NCBI GenBank assembly: GCA_947652115.1
Contig: OX393570.1
Coordinates: forward strand, 3,520,817 to 3,584,816
DNA: 64,000 bases
Origin: Blastomussa wellsi
Lineage: Eukaryota > Cnidaria > Anthozoa > Scleractinia > Plerogyridae
Direction: 5' to 3'
The stretch's first letter is position 1. Each line of letters begins with the position of its first letter. Below the pieces are notes generated by a model. That model was not told where the DNA came from, did no database searches, and worked only from the letters and a program-made list of their open reading frames with translations. Position numbers and translations under genes: made by a program. Shown piece by piece: positions 1 to 11,800 of the stretch.

Positions 1-639
1 ATTTAGAGAATTGTTCAGCCACCACTTTTTGCTAAAGTTATTTGATAAGTTCTTATCTTTATAGAATTTCTTCCTCATTCAGTAATTCCAATCTGTCCTC
101 TTGAATTCTTTACTCTTCGTTTTCTCCTTACCAGTCCATACATCTTCCTGGAAACAGAAATGAGAAATTCCTTGATCAGCAAACACTTATTTTCAACAAT
201 GCCACGCAATTATGAATTTTCTGTCTTCGTAACCAATATTCCTTAATGTGGAATCGCAGCAAATGCGATTCGTGTTTTGGAAGCCGCGTTTTGAAATAAT
301 AAGCGCTTAGTGCACGACTAAAAGTTTCAAGATGTAATTTCCTAGCTAAAATTTGCATATTATGACTGTTGAAGTAACCACTAAAATTTTCTAAACCTTT
401 TATAATCCTAGAAGTTTTGTTACAAAGTTTGCGTCAAGTTTGGACTACAAAATGTTCCCGAAATTTTTACAACTACTTCCACAGCAATGGTTTACGGCAG
501 AAAATATTTTTTTCGTGGCCAAAACACTTCTGCATATTACGAACGAAACAATCTCGTTTCAATTTAAAGCGACGCTCGGAGCGGTGTGCGGTGCAATGGT
601 GTTACAATCACTATTACTGAGAACTAAACGCAAGCTAAC

Positions 640-697
640 AGGCTAACCATAGTTCTGTTTAGGCTAACCAGAGTGATTCAGGCTAACCGGAGTGCCA
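640..697 (+). repeat. Short tandem repeat
   Basis: Three imperfect copies of an approximately 20-base unit beginning AGGCTAACC, spaced irregularly. Confidence 0.6.
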
Positions 698-758
698 ATC
701 TACAGGTCTGCAGTCTGCATTTGTCGCACACCGAGCTCGGAGCGAACCGAGAACGCAC

Positions 759-1124
759 GTGTTTGGTGACTTCGCTCTCAATGTTGTAGCTCTTTTTTGT
801 AGTAAAATTAAAGCAAAAATTTTCAAAGCAATGCTTACCTTTGGCTTTAAAGGTGACAAGACGAAAAGTCCTTCTTCATGCAGTCATCCTCTTCCTTCGA
901 GGTCACCGGACGACACGTCTCCTCAGGCTGCTTGGTTTGAAGCAAATGTTAAAATTTGTCATGAATATGGAATAAACAGGTCAAGCGTTGATAAAAACGT
1001 GACGCATTTGGCGCGGATGTTTGTTTGCACGCCTTTTCAGATAGCGAATCATGATCCGCGGAACAGAAAGGCCACATTTTTTGTTATTTCTAAAGGAGTG
1101 AAAATAAGGGATGTGTTTTTCTAA
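759..1124 (+). CDS. Unassigned open frame of 121 codons, doubtful
   Basis: Opens with ATG-like context near 759; a second Met at about residue 25 starts LTFGFKGDKTKSPSSCSHPL. No domain recognised. Composition is plausible for protein (SPDDTSPQAAWFEANVKICH), but there is no splice-site context, homologue or neighbour to support it. It could be an exon of an unseen gene, a remnant of a transposon gene, or chance. Confidence 0.15.
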   Translation: MFGDFALNVVALFCSKIKAKIFKAMLTFGFKGDKTKSPSSCSHPLPSRSPDDTSPQAAWFEANVKICHEYGINRSSVDKNVTHLARMFVCTPFQIANHDPRNRKATFFVISKGVKIRDVFF

Positions 1125-1225
1125 ACAGTGCGAGCGCGCAATGAAACAATGTGAGCAACAGTAAGATTTGAAGAGTATTTCCAAGATGCGCTACATCTTC
1201 TTGTTCTACTCTTGAAGATAAGAAG

Positions 1226-1253
1226 TAAATATTTCTTATCAGACGTTTTGTTG

Positions 1254-1284
<31 letters not shown>

Positions 1285-1392
1285 CCAGTATTTTGACGAT
1301 CGAGCCCGTATAGGACGAGTCAAAATACAAACAATGAGTAAAAATTTCTAGCGATACTTCTCCACAACAAAACTTCTAATAAGAGATTTATT
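1226..1392. repeat. Fold-back (palindromic) element
   Basis: Left arm starting TAAATATTTCTTATCAGACG is matched by an imperfect inverted copy ending near 1392, with GTTTTGTTGTG and TATCGCT shared by both arms. Looks like a small fold-back MITE. Confidence 0.6.
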
Positions 1393-2794
1393 ATCCAACA
1401 CGCCAAATTGTTATGTCCGTGCGGGCGAATTTCTAACCGGTTTTCTGGAGTACAAATACCGCGTGATATTTGTACTCGTTTTAGGTGTCATTAGTACTCT
1501 ACGAAGCACAGTTGGATAGTAATGGTGAATATTCTTGATTTATTAGTTCATATTTCTCTGTTTTTTTCTTCTATTTCATTCCACAAGGCAAGCTGTTACC
1601 CCTTACTCTCAAGAATCATAAAGGACACCTGATTATCGCTTTTCATTCAACGATAGTTGCAACTCTAAGAAGACAACTTCTCGGTACGTAGTTTCCTCGT
1701 TTCCAGACGCCTCTCTCCTATCACTGCGCGGTATATGGTATTTCGAAATGGACCCGTGCGAACACTGCTGAAAAACGAGAGAATGACCGAATATGAGAAA
1801 GGAAAGACCTCTTAACGTCCCATGACGGACCAGTACACGTATTGCGCGTGTCAACTGCAGTCGCCATCTTTTATGTGAGTCGAAAAGTACCTATCAGACA
1901 ATGGCGCTTCGATCCAGCGTTCATCTAAACAATAACCAACGTGCGCAATGCATAGTGGTCCGTTATGGGTCTTTAAGCCGGGGGTGTACATGAATTTGAA
2001 TGAAATTTTGAGAGGTTTAGAGAAGGTATAAAAGGAAGAAAATTTGTTTTGAAACACTAACAGACAGTTGACCCCTGCCCAAGAGCACCCCAGCTTGGTA
2101 GAGGGAGAATTTGGGTGTGCATATTCTAATTTAAAACTTCAAATTCTAATTTTTAAACTACATTAAATCTTCACTATTTCTTATTTCTCCAAATTTTCCT
2201 TCTCCCTTAAGAAAAACTCCCTCCTCCCAAATATATCCCCTAGAGCTAGATTGTTTTTTGTTTATTTACCTCTCAATTTCCACCTCCAGACGATGACCTA
2301 TTCAAGAAATCGTTACGTTATGCGCATGCGCGGTGCGTTTTCCCGCGGTGTCCCTGGCCACGCTCGTTACCAGTCGCTCGCGCTCGTTGTCCTTCAATCT
2401 GTACCCGGTCCTCCCACTCCCCTACCCTCTACGTCTGAAGCTCCGAGGCCAAACGCGCGAACACAATTATCCAACGACGCCAACACTGCTGGCGCCTGGC
2501 TTCTTCGTCTGCAGTAAAAGTGCGAAGGGCCCGACGAGGAGTCCATCAAAGTAACGCAAACACAGGAAGACATTACAAAGGTTATTCGAAAATCATTTTA
2601 TTATACAAGCTCCAGGCTGCAATTTTGACACTCAAACGTGCCTTTTTATACAAAACAATATGTAATAAGTTACGAATTGCAATACTGAATTATTTGTTAC
2701 ATAAATCATTGTATTTCCATGGGATCTCGAGGAGTAAAATTCGTGTTTTACGAGAACGTAGGGGTAGACATGAACGAAACCAAGTACACTGTTT

Positions 2795-2854
2795 CGGCCC
2801 TTCGTGTTTGGGTTCGTGGTGTCTATTTCACCACGAACCAAAACACGAAGGACC
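2795..2854. repeat. Hairpin, ~26-base arms
   Basis: CCTTCGTGTTTGGGTTCGTGG is followed, after a short loop, by its near-perfect inverted copy. Could be a relic of a fold-back transposon. Confidence 0.65.
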
Positions 2855-4036
2855 GAGAACACGAAGATCTTGTTCCTTTCACCTACACACTTCATTCTAC
2901 AAATTCTACTCCTCCGCGCCGTGATTATAAGTAATGAAATGGATTATTAAAGCTGAACAAAATAACTTCAAGATACCACATCAAAGTGCAAAAATAGATC
3001 ATTCCTTTCTGCAACACTCAGCGATTGGAGAAGCACTCCGAAGCAAAATTAAACCATAGCAACTGCTACACAAGAGGACTAGAATTACAAGCTTACGAGA
3101 GCTGCTACACAACTGCGAAGTCTATGGTAATTCGTAAACAATACAGCCTAACTGTTTGATCCACGTTATCTGCCGCCGTACGTTTTCACTATGCGGTGGT
3201 GGCAGGTGCAGCCGCTATTTCCGTTTTCAGTGCCTGCACTTAGTTCGCTCAGTGGATTCTCCCCACACCGAAAACCAGAGATACACGGTGGCGGCGTGGA
3301 AGATTCTGAGAATTTTCTTAATTTGTTGATACACCCCGGACTACTTCTCGGCATTGCCGCGTTAGTATTTGACAGCCTTTTGCGCTGACACGCAGTGGTT
3401 GATCAAGCTACTTCTCAGTTTCCACCTGGCACCAGGACAGGAAGAAGAGAAGAACCTGGGAACCAGGTTGGCCGTGAACATGAAAAGCCATAAAATACTT
3501 TAAAACAAATATATAAAATCCATTTGCTAACCTTAACAAATCCACTGGCTACACTCTACCTACAAAATGTAGACCCAGTCCCCCTATGGGGACTTGCATT
3601 TAAAAAATATATAAATACAGGGAATGCTGATTAGTCTGGTTAGGGCAATAGCTATTTAACATCAAACCAGAACCTTTGAGAACGTCTAATGTAAGACCAG
3701 TTTGATTTTCAAAATCGCATTTTGCTACATTGATAAATTTGATTTATTACGTGTGTTTGCGAGGCTATACCCAAGTGTTTTAGGATTTGGTAATACGAAT
3801 TCTTTTCAATGCTCAAACCGTCTGGTTTTCGTTGTGATAAATGATTTAAATTTGACATAAAAAGTCTTGAAATTGATTTTTAGTAACTCTAGCTATTTCA
3901 ATTTTTTCTGGTTTGACAGACGTATCTATCGCCGGCATTACATTTGGATCTTCACGCAACGCTTCACCGAAATGTCGCGTGAGTGCCCAAATAAAGGTCC
4001 TACTCGGGACAGCTGCGTTTGATAACTATTTATATA

Positions 4037-4042
4037 TTTATT
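4037..4042 (-). terminator. Possible MEGF8 polyadenylation signal
   Basis: AATAAA on the minus strand about 10 bases after the MEGF8 stop codon. This is unusually close; another AATAAA at 3743-3748 would give a 3' UTR of about 0.3 kb. The sequence alone cannot decide between them. Confidence 0.35.
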
Positions 4043-4051
4043 CATTTATAA

Positions 4052-6227
4052 TTAACTAGTAAACGTGACCGTTCTTCTTGGGCCAAATTTACGTCCATTT
4101 TGAGTGTGATGATCACTGCCACCAAGCGAATGCTGATTTGTGACAACAGTTAATGCAGAGCCCAGCAAAAGCTGAAAATCTGAACACTCATTACCAGGAA
4201 GTTGAAATACGACTGTAGTGACGCACGCACGCCGATCTGCTGTAGGCTCTTGACTGACAGGGGCTATGACAGGGCGCTCTCTTACGTCCCTTAGCCGAAG
4301 TTGGTGGTCCTTGACCAGCGAGGAGTCACGCAACAGTACAGCCGCCGTGTCACGCTTTACACGCCAACAGCTGGGCTGTGGCCTTTTCATCTGACAGAGG
4401 AACGAGTACGTGGCAAATGGCCGGCTCCGCATGGTTTCCAGTTGAATTTCTCGAACTTCAATGACTCTTCTACGTGTGTGGTATTGTTTGATCTTCCACC
4501 CGAACACACTCACTGACACCACGAGAAAGAACGCGGAGAAGAAAACCGAGAAGAACACAAACAGATCGATCTGTGACTGATCCTGTCTGAAATACACCAA
4601 GCCTTTAGCTCCAGACGTATGCCGCCCAATAAACGCCAAGTAAAACCTGGTGTCACGGAGACGGTGATCGGCGTGTGGGAATGTGAGTATCAGGCGTTTT
4701 GTAACATCTCGCACAATAAGCGCTCTGTGATGATCGTTATACGAAACGAAGGTGTTCAGATGAACACTTGATGCTGTCACTTCGTCCACCTCGCTGTCAC
4801 TGTTGTAGCTATTATCTTCCTCCGCGGATCGCCTTTTTCTTCTGCTGGTGAAAAATGCCAACACAAAGCTGTAAATAACTGCTTATCTCAAGTGGCTTTA
4901 CTAAGTGTTATTAGGATGGTTTTAATACAGGAACCGAAAACTTCTGACGGTTTTAAATATCCCTTATTTGAACCATGCGGGACCTGCAAAGGTCAAGACA
5001 GGGGGCGAATCGAGAGGAGAACGGGGAAGGGAAAGCGCACCTAAATAACCGAAACCACCCCCACCCACCCCCCTTTAACCAATAAATGTTTTTTCCCCAT
5101 CCAACGCCCCCTCTCCCCAAAAAAATGGACAGACAGAAAAAAAAACCTTCCCTATGAACACTTCTAGCCTTTGGCTTTTGTGGTCTTTTGGTATTTATCA
5201 GGAGTGAATTAATGTGTGGTGGACTCCACATTTAGCACGGGGCTCTGTGTTGTGTTCATAGCGCCTCTCTCTAACCCATGTGTATAAATGGGAGATAACC
5301 CGCCGGAGGATAACACTGCGATGGAGTAGCCTTGCTCCCAGGGGGAGAAGAAACAGCCTCGAATGCGGGTGTAATCATGGCCTAAAATCATCATTGTGCG
5401 CGTTTTCCTAGAACAGCGTCCCACGATAAGGGTTTGAAATAGGCCTCAGTAATCCCACACTACTCCAATGAAATTCTCGGTTTAGTATCCAACCTTTCCC
5501 TCTCTCAGTATGCTAGGTAGAAAGGTAAAGTCTGCATTCGAGCCTAAGTGGCTCATCAGGCCGGCACTTATCTCCGGTTTCCGTAGCATGAAGCCACTAG
5601 GAGTATTTCTACTCCCCCTGGATGAGATACTAAGTCCATCGCAGGGTTACCCCAGCATTAAATTCGCCGGTACCCATTTATAAACCTGGTTAGAGAGAGG
5701 AACTGTGAGAGTAAAGTGTCTTGCCCAAGAACAGAACACAATGTCCCCGGCTAAGGTTCGAACCCGGACCGCTCGATTTAATTTAATTCAGGGTACAAAT
5801 AAAGATGTTGTTGTTGTTATGAGCGCACTAACCATGAGGCCACCACCCCTCCCCCCATAGTATGCTATCGATCCCGTTAAACTGAATGTACCAGAACGTA
5901 CCTTCGGGGGATGGCGTGAGACTGGATAACAACTTGATGCTGCGAACTGGTTTCGTTATACATCACAGTAAACTCGTCGTTTTCGTTGGCCACGTACACA
6001 TCAACTGCGCCCGCAAACATGTCAATCGTCATGCGGATATCCACGTTGGTATACCTGGGATAAATGGCGTAGAAAATGGCGCGTCCATATGGTAACGGTT
6101 CGACTTGTTTATCTTCAGTGCCCGCGGGTTCACTGCCGATTACGAACTCTTGCATGACATTAATTTTTCTGTAGCACTGCTGATTGCTGACTGGGTTTCC
6201 CATGAAATATTCTTTACACTTGATGCA
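4052..6227 (-). CDS. MEGF8: MEGF8 exons 33-34: membrane-proximal domain, transmembrane helix and cytoplasmic tail
   Basis: Exon 33 (5902-6227) begins CIKCKEYFMGNP and encodes a beta-rich domain conserved in MEGF8. Exon 34 (4052-4868) starts after TTTACAG. Residues 2443-2447 are RRKRR followed by S, a furin-type basic site. The transmembrane helix is about 2534-2556 (IDLFVFFSVFFSAFFLVVSV). The tail (about 149 residues) contains MRSRPFA at 2580-2586, one residue from the MASRPFA motif shared by vertebrate MEGF8, ATRN and ATRNL1 and linked to MGRN1 binding. The C-terminal part (TADRRACVTTVVFQLPG, LLLGSALTVV) also resembles vertebrate MEGF8. The stop is TAA at 4052-4054. Confidence 0.95.
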
Positions 6228-8849
6228 CTGCCAAATGTCAACAGTAAGACTCAACTGTTAGCTTCTGTTTGTGTCTGTCTGCCGATTTTTGTGTCAGTCA
6301 GTCAGCTTGACAGATGGTCGGTCAATGGACAGTCTGTCTGTCTGTCTGTCAGTCATGCTATGGTGCATGACACAGAATTGGTAACGCAAAGAGTTCTTCC
6401 ACTCTGGTCAGTGTGCGAAACTATTTCGCATGACACCAGAACTTGCCGCCCAACACAGCCATGCCATTCAAAGACCAAATGAGATTATTTACACCTTCAT
6501 AATACTATAGTCAAAGAAAATTTATCATCTGACTCGCGAATACAAAGAAAATTTTATGTCTTGATAATTCCCTAATTTTTACCGTCATGCCTGACTTGGC
6601 ATTGATATACCAAGGAGAATTTGGACACAGAAATAAGAGTTTTATGTACAGTGTACCTGATTTTTGTAGCAATCCGATGCACTTGGGCAATCTTCCATTG
6701 TATTGTTAAGGCATGCACAAATACCTTCCTCGTTACACGAATCTGCATGTCCGTTACACAGGCATCTACAGTCAAAAGAGAGCATTAGCAGTAAAACACA
6801 GAAACTGGGAAAGTTCAAAAACAGTTCTGGCAATCAACAATAATTTACACGGATATTCAAAGGATTCTTCAGAATTTCACAAGTGCTTGGTTTGTTTTCT
6901 TTTCCGTTAATTCTATTTTTCTATTTCTATTGTGTTCAGTAACAGAGCGAAGTTTTACTTGTGTTTAATGTAATTTTGCCGCTACAACTCTCGGCAACCG
7001 GTTAAAAAAAATATCCCGACTCTAGAGCTCAGCCGAAATAAATCGGAAACTCCTCGAATACGAGCGCTTTAACGAAGATTGTGCAAAACTGGCGCTTGTT
7101 GTCCCGACTAAGGCCCTGTTTACAAGGAGGTAGGGTAACCCTTGTGCCAGGGTTACCCTAGCAAGAGAGTTAAAGACAGCCCGGGTTTACAAGCAAAAAT
7201 TTACAGGTAGGGTAACCCTACTTCCCGGGACAACTTCGTATGGTTACCAAGCATCAAAATGGCCGACAACAGAAGAGTTTTGCTAAGCACCTCCATTCTC
7301 CGGTCTCTGTTACCTATTATTGCTGTTTGCCATTGTCAAGGAATGCTGTTAAGTTTCCTTCTAATTTCTAACTTGAAATCGGCGAAATTTAGCCCCGCGG
7401 TCCGCCATGATGGTCGTTTCTTGTCCATATTCAAAGGGTCTGGAAACCAGTAAAAAGTTGTCCCGGGTAGGCGAGTTGTCCCTAGCAGGGCATTTACAAG
7501 GCAGCTAGGGTTACCCTAGCGCTGGGGTAACTCTAGAAGTCAGCTAGGGTTACCCTCGAGCTGGGGTAACTCTAGAAGTCAGCTAGGGTTACCATCGAGC
7601 TGGGGTAACCCTAGCTGCCTTGTAAACGCGTCGTTGAAAGAAAAGAAGAAATGTGCGAGTGCCAGGGTAACCTTCTTGCTAGGGTTACCCTACCTCCTTG
7701 TAAACAGGGCCTAAATCACAGTGGTTTTACTTCTGATTGGTTAAATTTAAAGGGACACTGTCACAGGGATTTTTTCCGTTGTTTTCTTTTAGTAAAACGG
7801 CACTAAAATTATGAATAAGTGAGTAGTTTTGCTCAAACACTAAATGGCAAGATGAAGATATTAAGCAAGGGATGAAATGTAATCAGTTTTTTAGCCATTT
7901 TTCGAAGCCTGACCTTTTGAAGTTGAGATCTAAAGATCCTGATGGTTTCAAAATGATATCACTCCATAGCATAGTAAATTTTCAACAAAATTGGACCACT
8001 TTTTTCAGTTTTCCATTGGTGTAAACACACGTCTTTAGGTTCTTCCGGTTTTGGAGTGATACTCGTGACAGTAGCCATTTAAAATCCGACAAAATCTGTT
8101 TTTGGATTTCGTGTTTTACGGAGGTGGCAGCTCTAACAAACGCTGTTTCGGCAGTACCGTGTGTTCCTCCCGAAAATCTGGACTATCGTCCCGAATATTT
8201 AAGAGAAATTCCCAGAAAGTGTCAAAATTCCCGATATTTTAACTTCGTTACTTCGTGTTTTCCGGGAAATTTTTCCAAGCCTCCCGATTCCCGGCAAAAT
8301 CTTCAGATTCCCGGAAGAATTTTGTTTTCGTCCCGAAACAGCCCTTCTTAGAGTTGACACCCCCCGTGTGTTTTAATGGGAAATCGGGAAACTGGATTTT
8401 AAAAAGTCCAAATCCACATTTCCCAATCAAATGCACCCTGAGCGAAGTAATACAGAACCAACGCAAACTCTAATTACTTTCGACCCTCAAATAAAAATCG
8501 CTTTAGGAAGGAACCTCGATTTCATTATCACAAACCTAGTGCACGAGTCGGCAAGATTGAAGAAGCCTGAAACACAGGATCTACATTTGAGGCCTTTGCT
8601 GTTGTTTTTACACAAACATTCCTCTTCATATTCAATCTTGTAAGGACCATGCTTCAACCAGCGTTTCACCTGTACGAGAGAAAGTTCAATTAGAGACAGG
8701 CTATTTCTACTAGTTATACAGGGTGTGCTTCGGATCAGGTACAAATTCCGACGAAGGGCTAACGCTCGAAACGTCAGCTCTTGAATCTCTTTACGGTGGC
8801 CAATTCACATTATCAACCCAGTTGATGAAACCAAATTATATTGTTATAC

Positions 8850-8894
<45 letters not shown>

Positions 8895-11800
8895 CTACAA
8901 ACAAAATAACCTGTTTTAAGTTCGCGGTTCATAAAGGTTTGGGTGTGGCCGTCCACGAGCGAGAGAAGCAATTGGGCCATTTCCGAGTTACCTCTAGCCT
9001 CGGTGTCAAAACGAGTCTTACGTGTATCTTCATTTCGTGCAAATCAGTCATTTTCATTTGAATGGTTTCGCACGGACTCACTTTGAAACTGAGGTAAAAG
9101 GGAACCCGGAAATAGCCTATAAATATTATTCTGAATGTCATCTAATCATGCTAAATCTGTTGTTAGGATTCCAGCGAAGTGGCAGCTATCGTAAGCTTGC
9201 AATTCTATTGTTCCTGTTGCGTAGAAGTTGCTATAGGTTTAAAGGAATGAGGCATTGTTCCTGTTGTTCGTTATATTGTTCTTGCAAGAGCTGCTACGTG
9301 ACCCAAAGATCCATGTACCTCGGAAAATTCAAACGAGAAGTTCCGGTCACGGCCATACTTCAGCTGGGTGGAGTTCATGCACACATTCGCTCTGTGATTG
9401 CACACGTCGTGACATGTCACGCAAGTACCGTTGTTTCGAGCATCTCCAACGTACAAAGCTTCACAAAATTCACAGCTCTGACCCTAGATAAATCAGACAA
9501 AAGGCATTTGGCTTATAGCTCCACATAACGTTATATTATTTGGTAGTCACAAAGCACCCCTCGAGGAGATAAACATAGCGTGACGATGAAAAAATACTGC
9601 AATTACAAAAACAGAGCGTGACAATAATCAACTCACACAACTGCGAAAGAAGAACATGGCGAAATAAACGTGCCAGTGTGGTTATCACAAGCCTGACACA
9701 CAAATATAACGTTACACGACGCCTTCCCGTGGAGAGTAACGCGAAAAGATTAGCTATTGCTAGTTGACCTAGTTGCGGGCATGCCCTTTGTTGTAGCATT
9801 GATTAAAAATAATAAAGTGTGTGAAGTGCAGTATGTTGCCCCAGCCAGGGCTCGACCATCAGACAATTCCGTTCACAGTCCATCAGACCATTAAATCTCC
9901 GCGCCTTCACGAGAAAGCAGCGCGTAGCCGTTATTCGGGCCTTCACACAACGCCACTTGCGAAGATAAGCGTTGTGTGACGTAAAGGAGAGCACTAGAAA
10001 CCTTGCGTGACGGCAACCTACCACAGTGTTGTGATGACAATCGTGACACACATCCAGGTGTGTCGCGTTGGCACATTGTCCATGCTCATTGCACAGACAT
10101 TTCACAGAGCAGTTAGAAGAAGTCCAACCAAAGTTGCACTCACAGACTTCAGGGCGGACACAGCGTCCCTGGAGACAGCCCTTAGAACACACTGGAAGAC
10201 AGGTTCTGAAAGCAAACGACGCATAGTAGCGGTTGACACCCAATTCACAAGACGAGAACAATAGCGACAACGACAATAAAATATCCACATACGAATTCTT
10301 TTGACTGATCCCCATACATTTTTGTAAATAATAGTTGGGAGAATTGGTTAAAAGATCAAAGCAATTTCCGTTAATGATCATTTTATCAACTCTCACAACC
10401 CTCCACTTGATTGCCCATTAAAAGTGAGGATAAATTTGATGTTGGTCACTCAGAAAAGAGGAATTTGAGTGCAGCCATTTTTCCAACAACGAAAGGCAAA
10501 CAGATTAGAAATTGTTACTTTTGTTGTGGCTCGCTTTCAATCCCATTCCCTTTTCAGCATGCCTTCAGAAGAAAATTCGATAATACAAGAAAAAGATTGG
10601 AACACTGGACTTCCGCTTGTCGAGAATCGTCCGTGCCTTAAAAACATTTCAGCTTTAAATAAATTTGGAGACCGCTCAAAATACAGAAGTTGTAAAATCA
10701 TTTGTGCACCTGATTTAACGAAACAAAAGAAGCCCTATGGTTCCTCGCCGATTTTATCCTATTTTTAATTTCTTTTGTTAGTTTAGTCTTTTAGTTGGCA
10801 GAACAAGTTGAAACGCAAGTTCCATGTTATCCGTACTTACCCCGGGGTCCCTGTGTCATTGTATCCTGGTCTACAAACACACTTGAAGGATTCTGGTAGG
10901 TCCACACACATTTGTGTAGCCATGTTGCAATTGTGCCGTCCATTGAGGCACTCATTCTCTAGGGGGCACAGAGTGGAGGCCCAAACGAGAGGCATGGACA
11001 TGTTCCTTCCTTCACACGACTCATGCAAGGGACCTTTGGCAGGACAACGCACCCAGGTAAGTAAAAGGAAACATTCACAAAAATCATTGTGTTAATAAAG
11101 CAGCTTTCAACTGAGAGCCGTGAAAACAAAACTAAATTAATCACTCTGGCAAAATTACAAAATGGCTGCTGATTAATGCACACATAATTGGTTCTTTTAG
11201 CTTCATTTTAATTCTTATGAATTTTGCTCACGCTTCCGAGGTAAGGAGGGACAATTAACATGCACCCAGCGTAAAAGAATAATTACTCGGCCGCCATTTT
11301 GGAATAAGGTCGATAAATACCAGCAGTCGGCATGACGCGCGGGAAGGCCTAAGCGAGTTAGTCACTATCGGATTTCGTTCCATCTCTTCACGCCTTATTG
11401 GCTGACAAAGTGAGGTTGGTGCAACCAACAATATTTTTCTTAGGTTTCTTTAGTAAAAAGCGACTAACCTAAAATAATTGATACTTCCCTGGGTCCAATG
11501 AGAATTTTGTCCTGTTCTCAATGCTATTCGTCCCCCCTAACCTCCGAGTAACAAAAACTATCTTTGAGGGGAAAAATTATTACACTATCCAATGATATCA
11601 GTGCTCGACACAGACTTTTCAGCTTACTAGCCTTGTGGCTAGTGACAGCTTAGATACTACTAGCCAAAAAATTTTTTTACTAGCCCAGCGTTGATCCCTA
11701 GCAAGACTTGCAAGCACAAAGCAAGCGATTTCATTGTTCTGAAATCAGTTCCAATAATAAAACAATTTTTGTGGAACATAGTCTGGTAGAAGGAAATGTC

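Larger units (their letters stand above)
1..4036. other. Intergenic DNA downstream of MEGF8, no recognisable gene
   Basis: No exon with convincing protein similarity on either strand. It holds a short tandem repeat (640-697), a fold-back element (1226-1392), a hairpin (2795-2854) and one unassigned open frame (759-1124). The rest is AT-rich DNA with no visible structure. Confidence 0.7.

Noticed and set aside
7500..7620. TAGGGTTACCCT repeats resembling telomeric DNA or a CRISPR array
   Set aside because: They are subterminal and internal repeats of a 600-base MITE; no spacers and no long telomeric array.
9022..9528. 168-codon plus-strand open frame
   Set aside because: Runs antisense to MEGF8 exon 30 and through a dispersed intronic repeat (also seen near 52690-52780).
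11034..11183. Upstream extension of MEGF8 exon 28, apparently lacking an AG acceptor
   Set aside because: An AG at 11034-11035 (CCAAAG before GTCCC) gives the correct phase, so no unusual intron type is needed.
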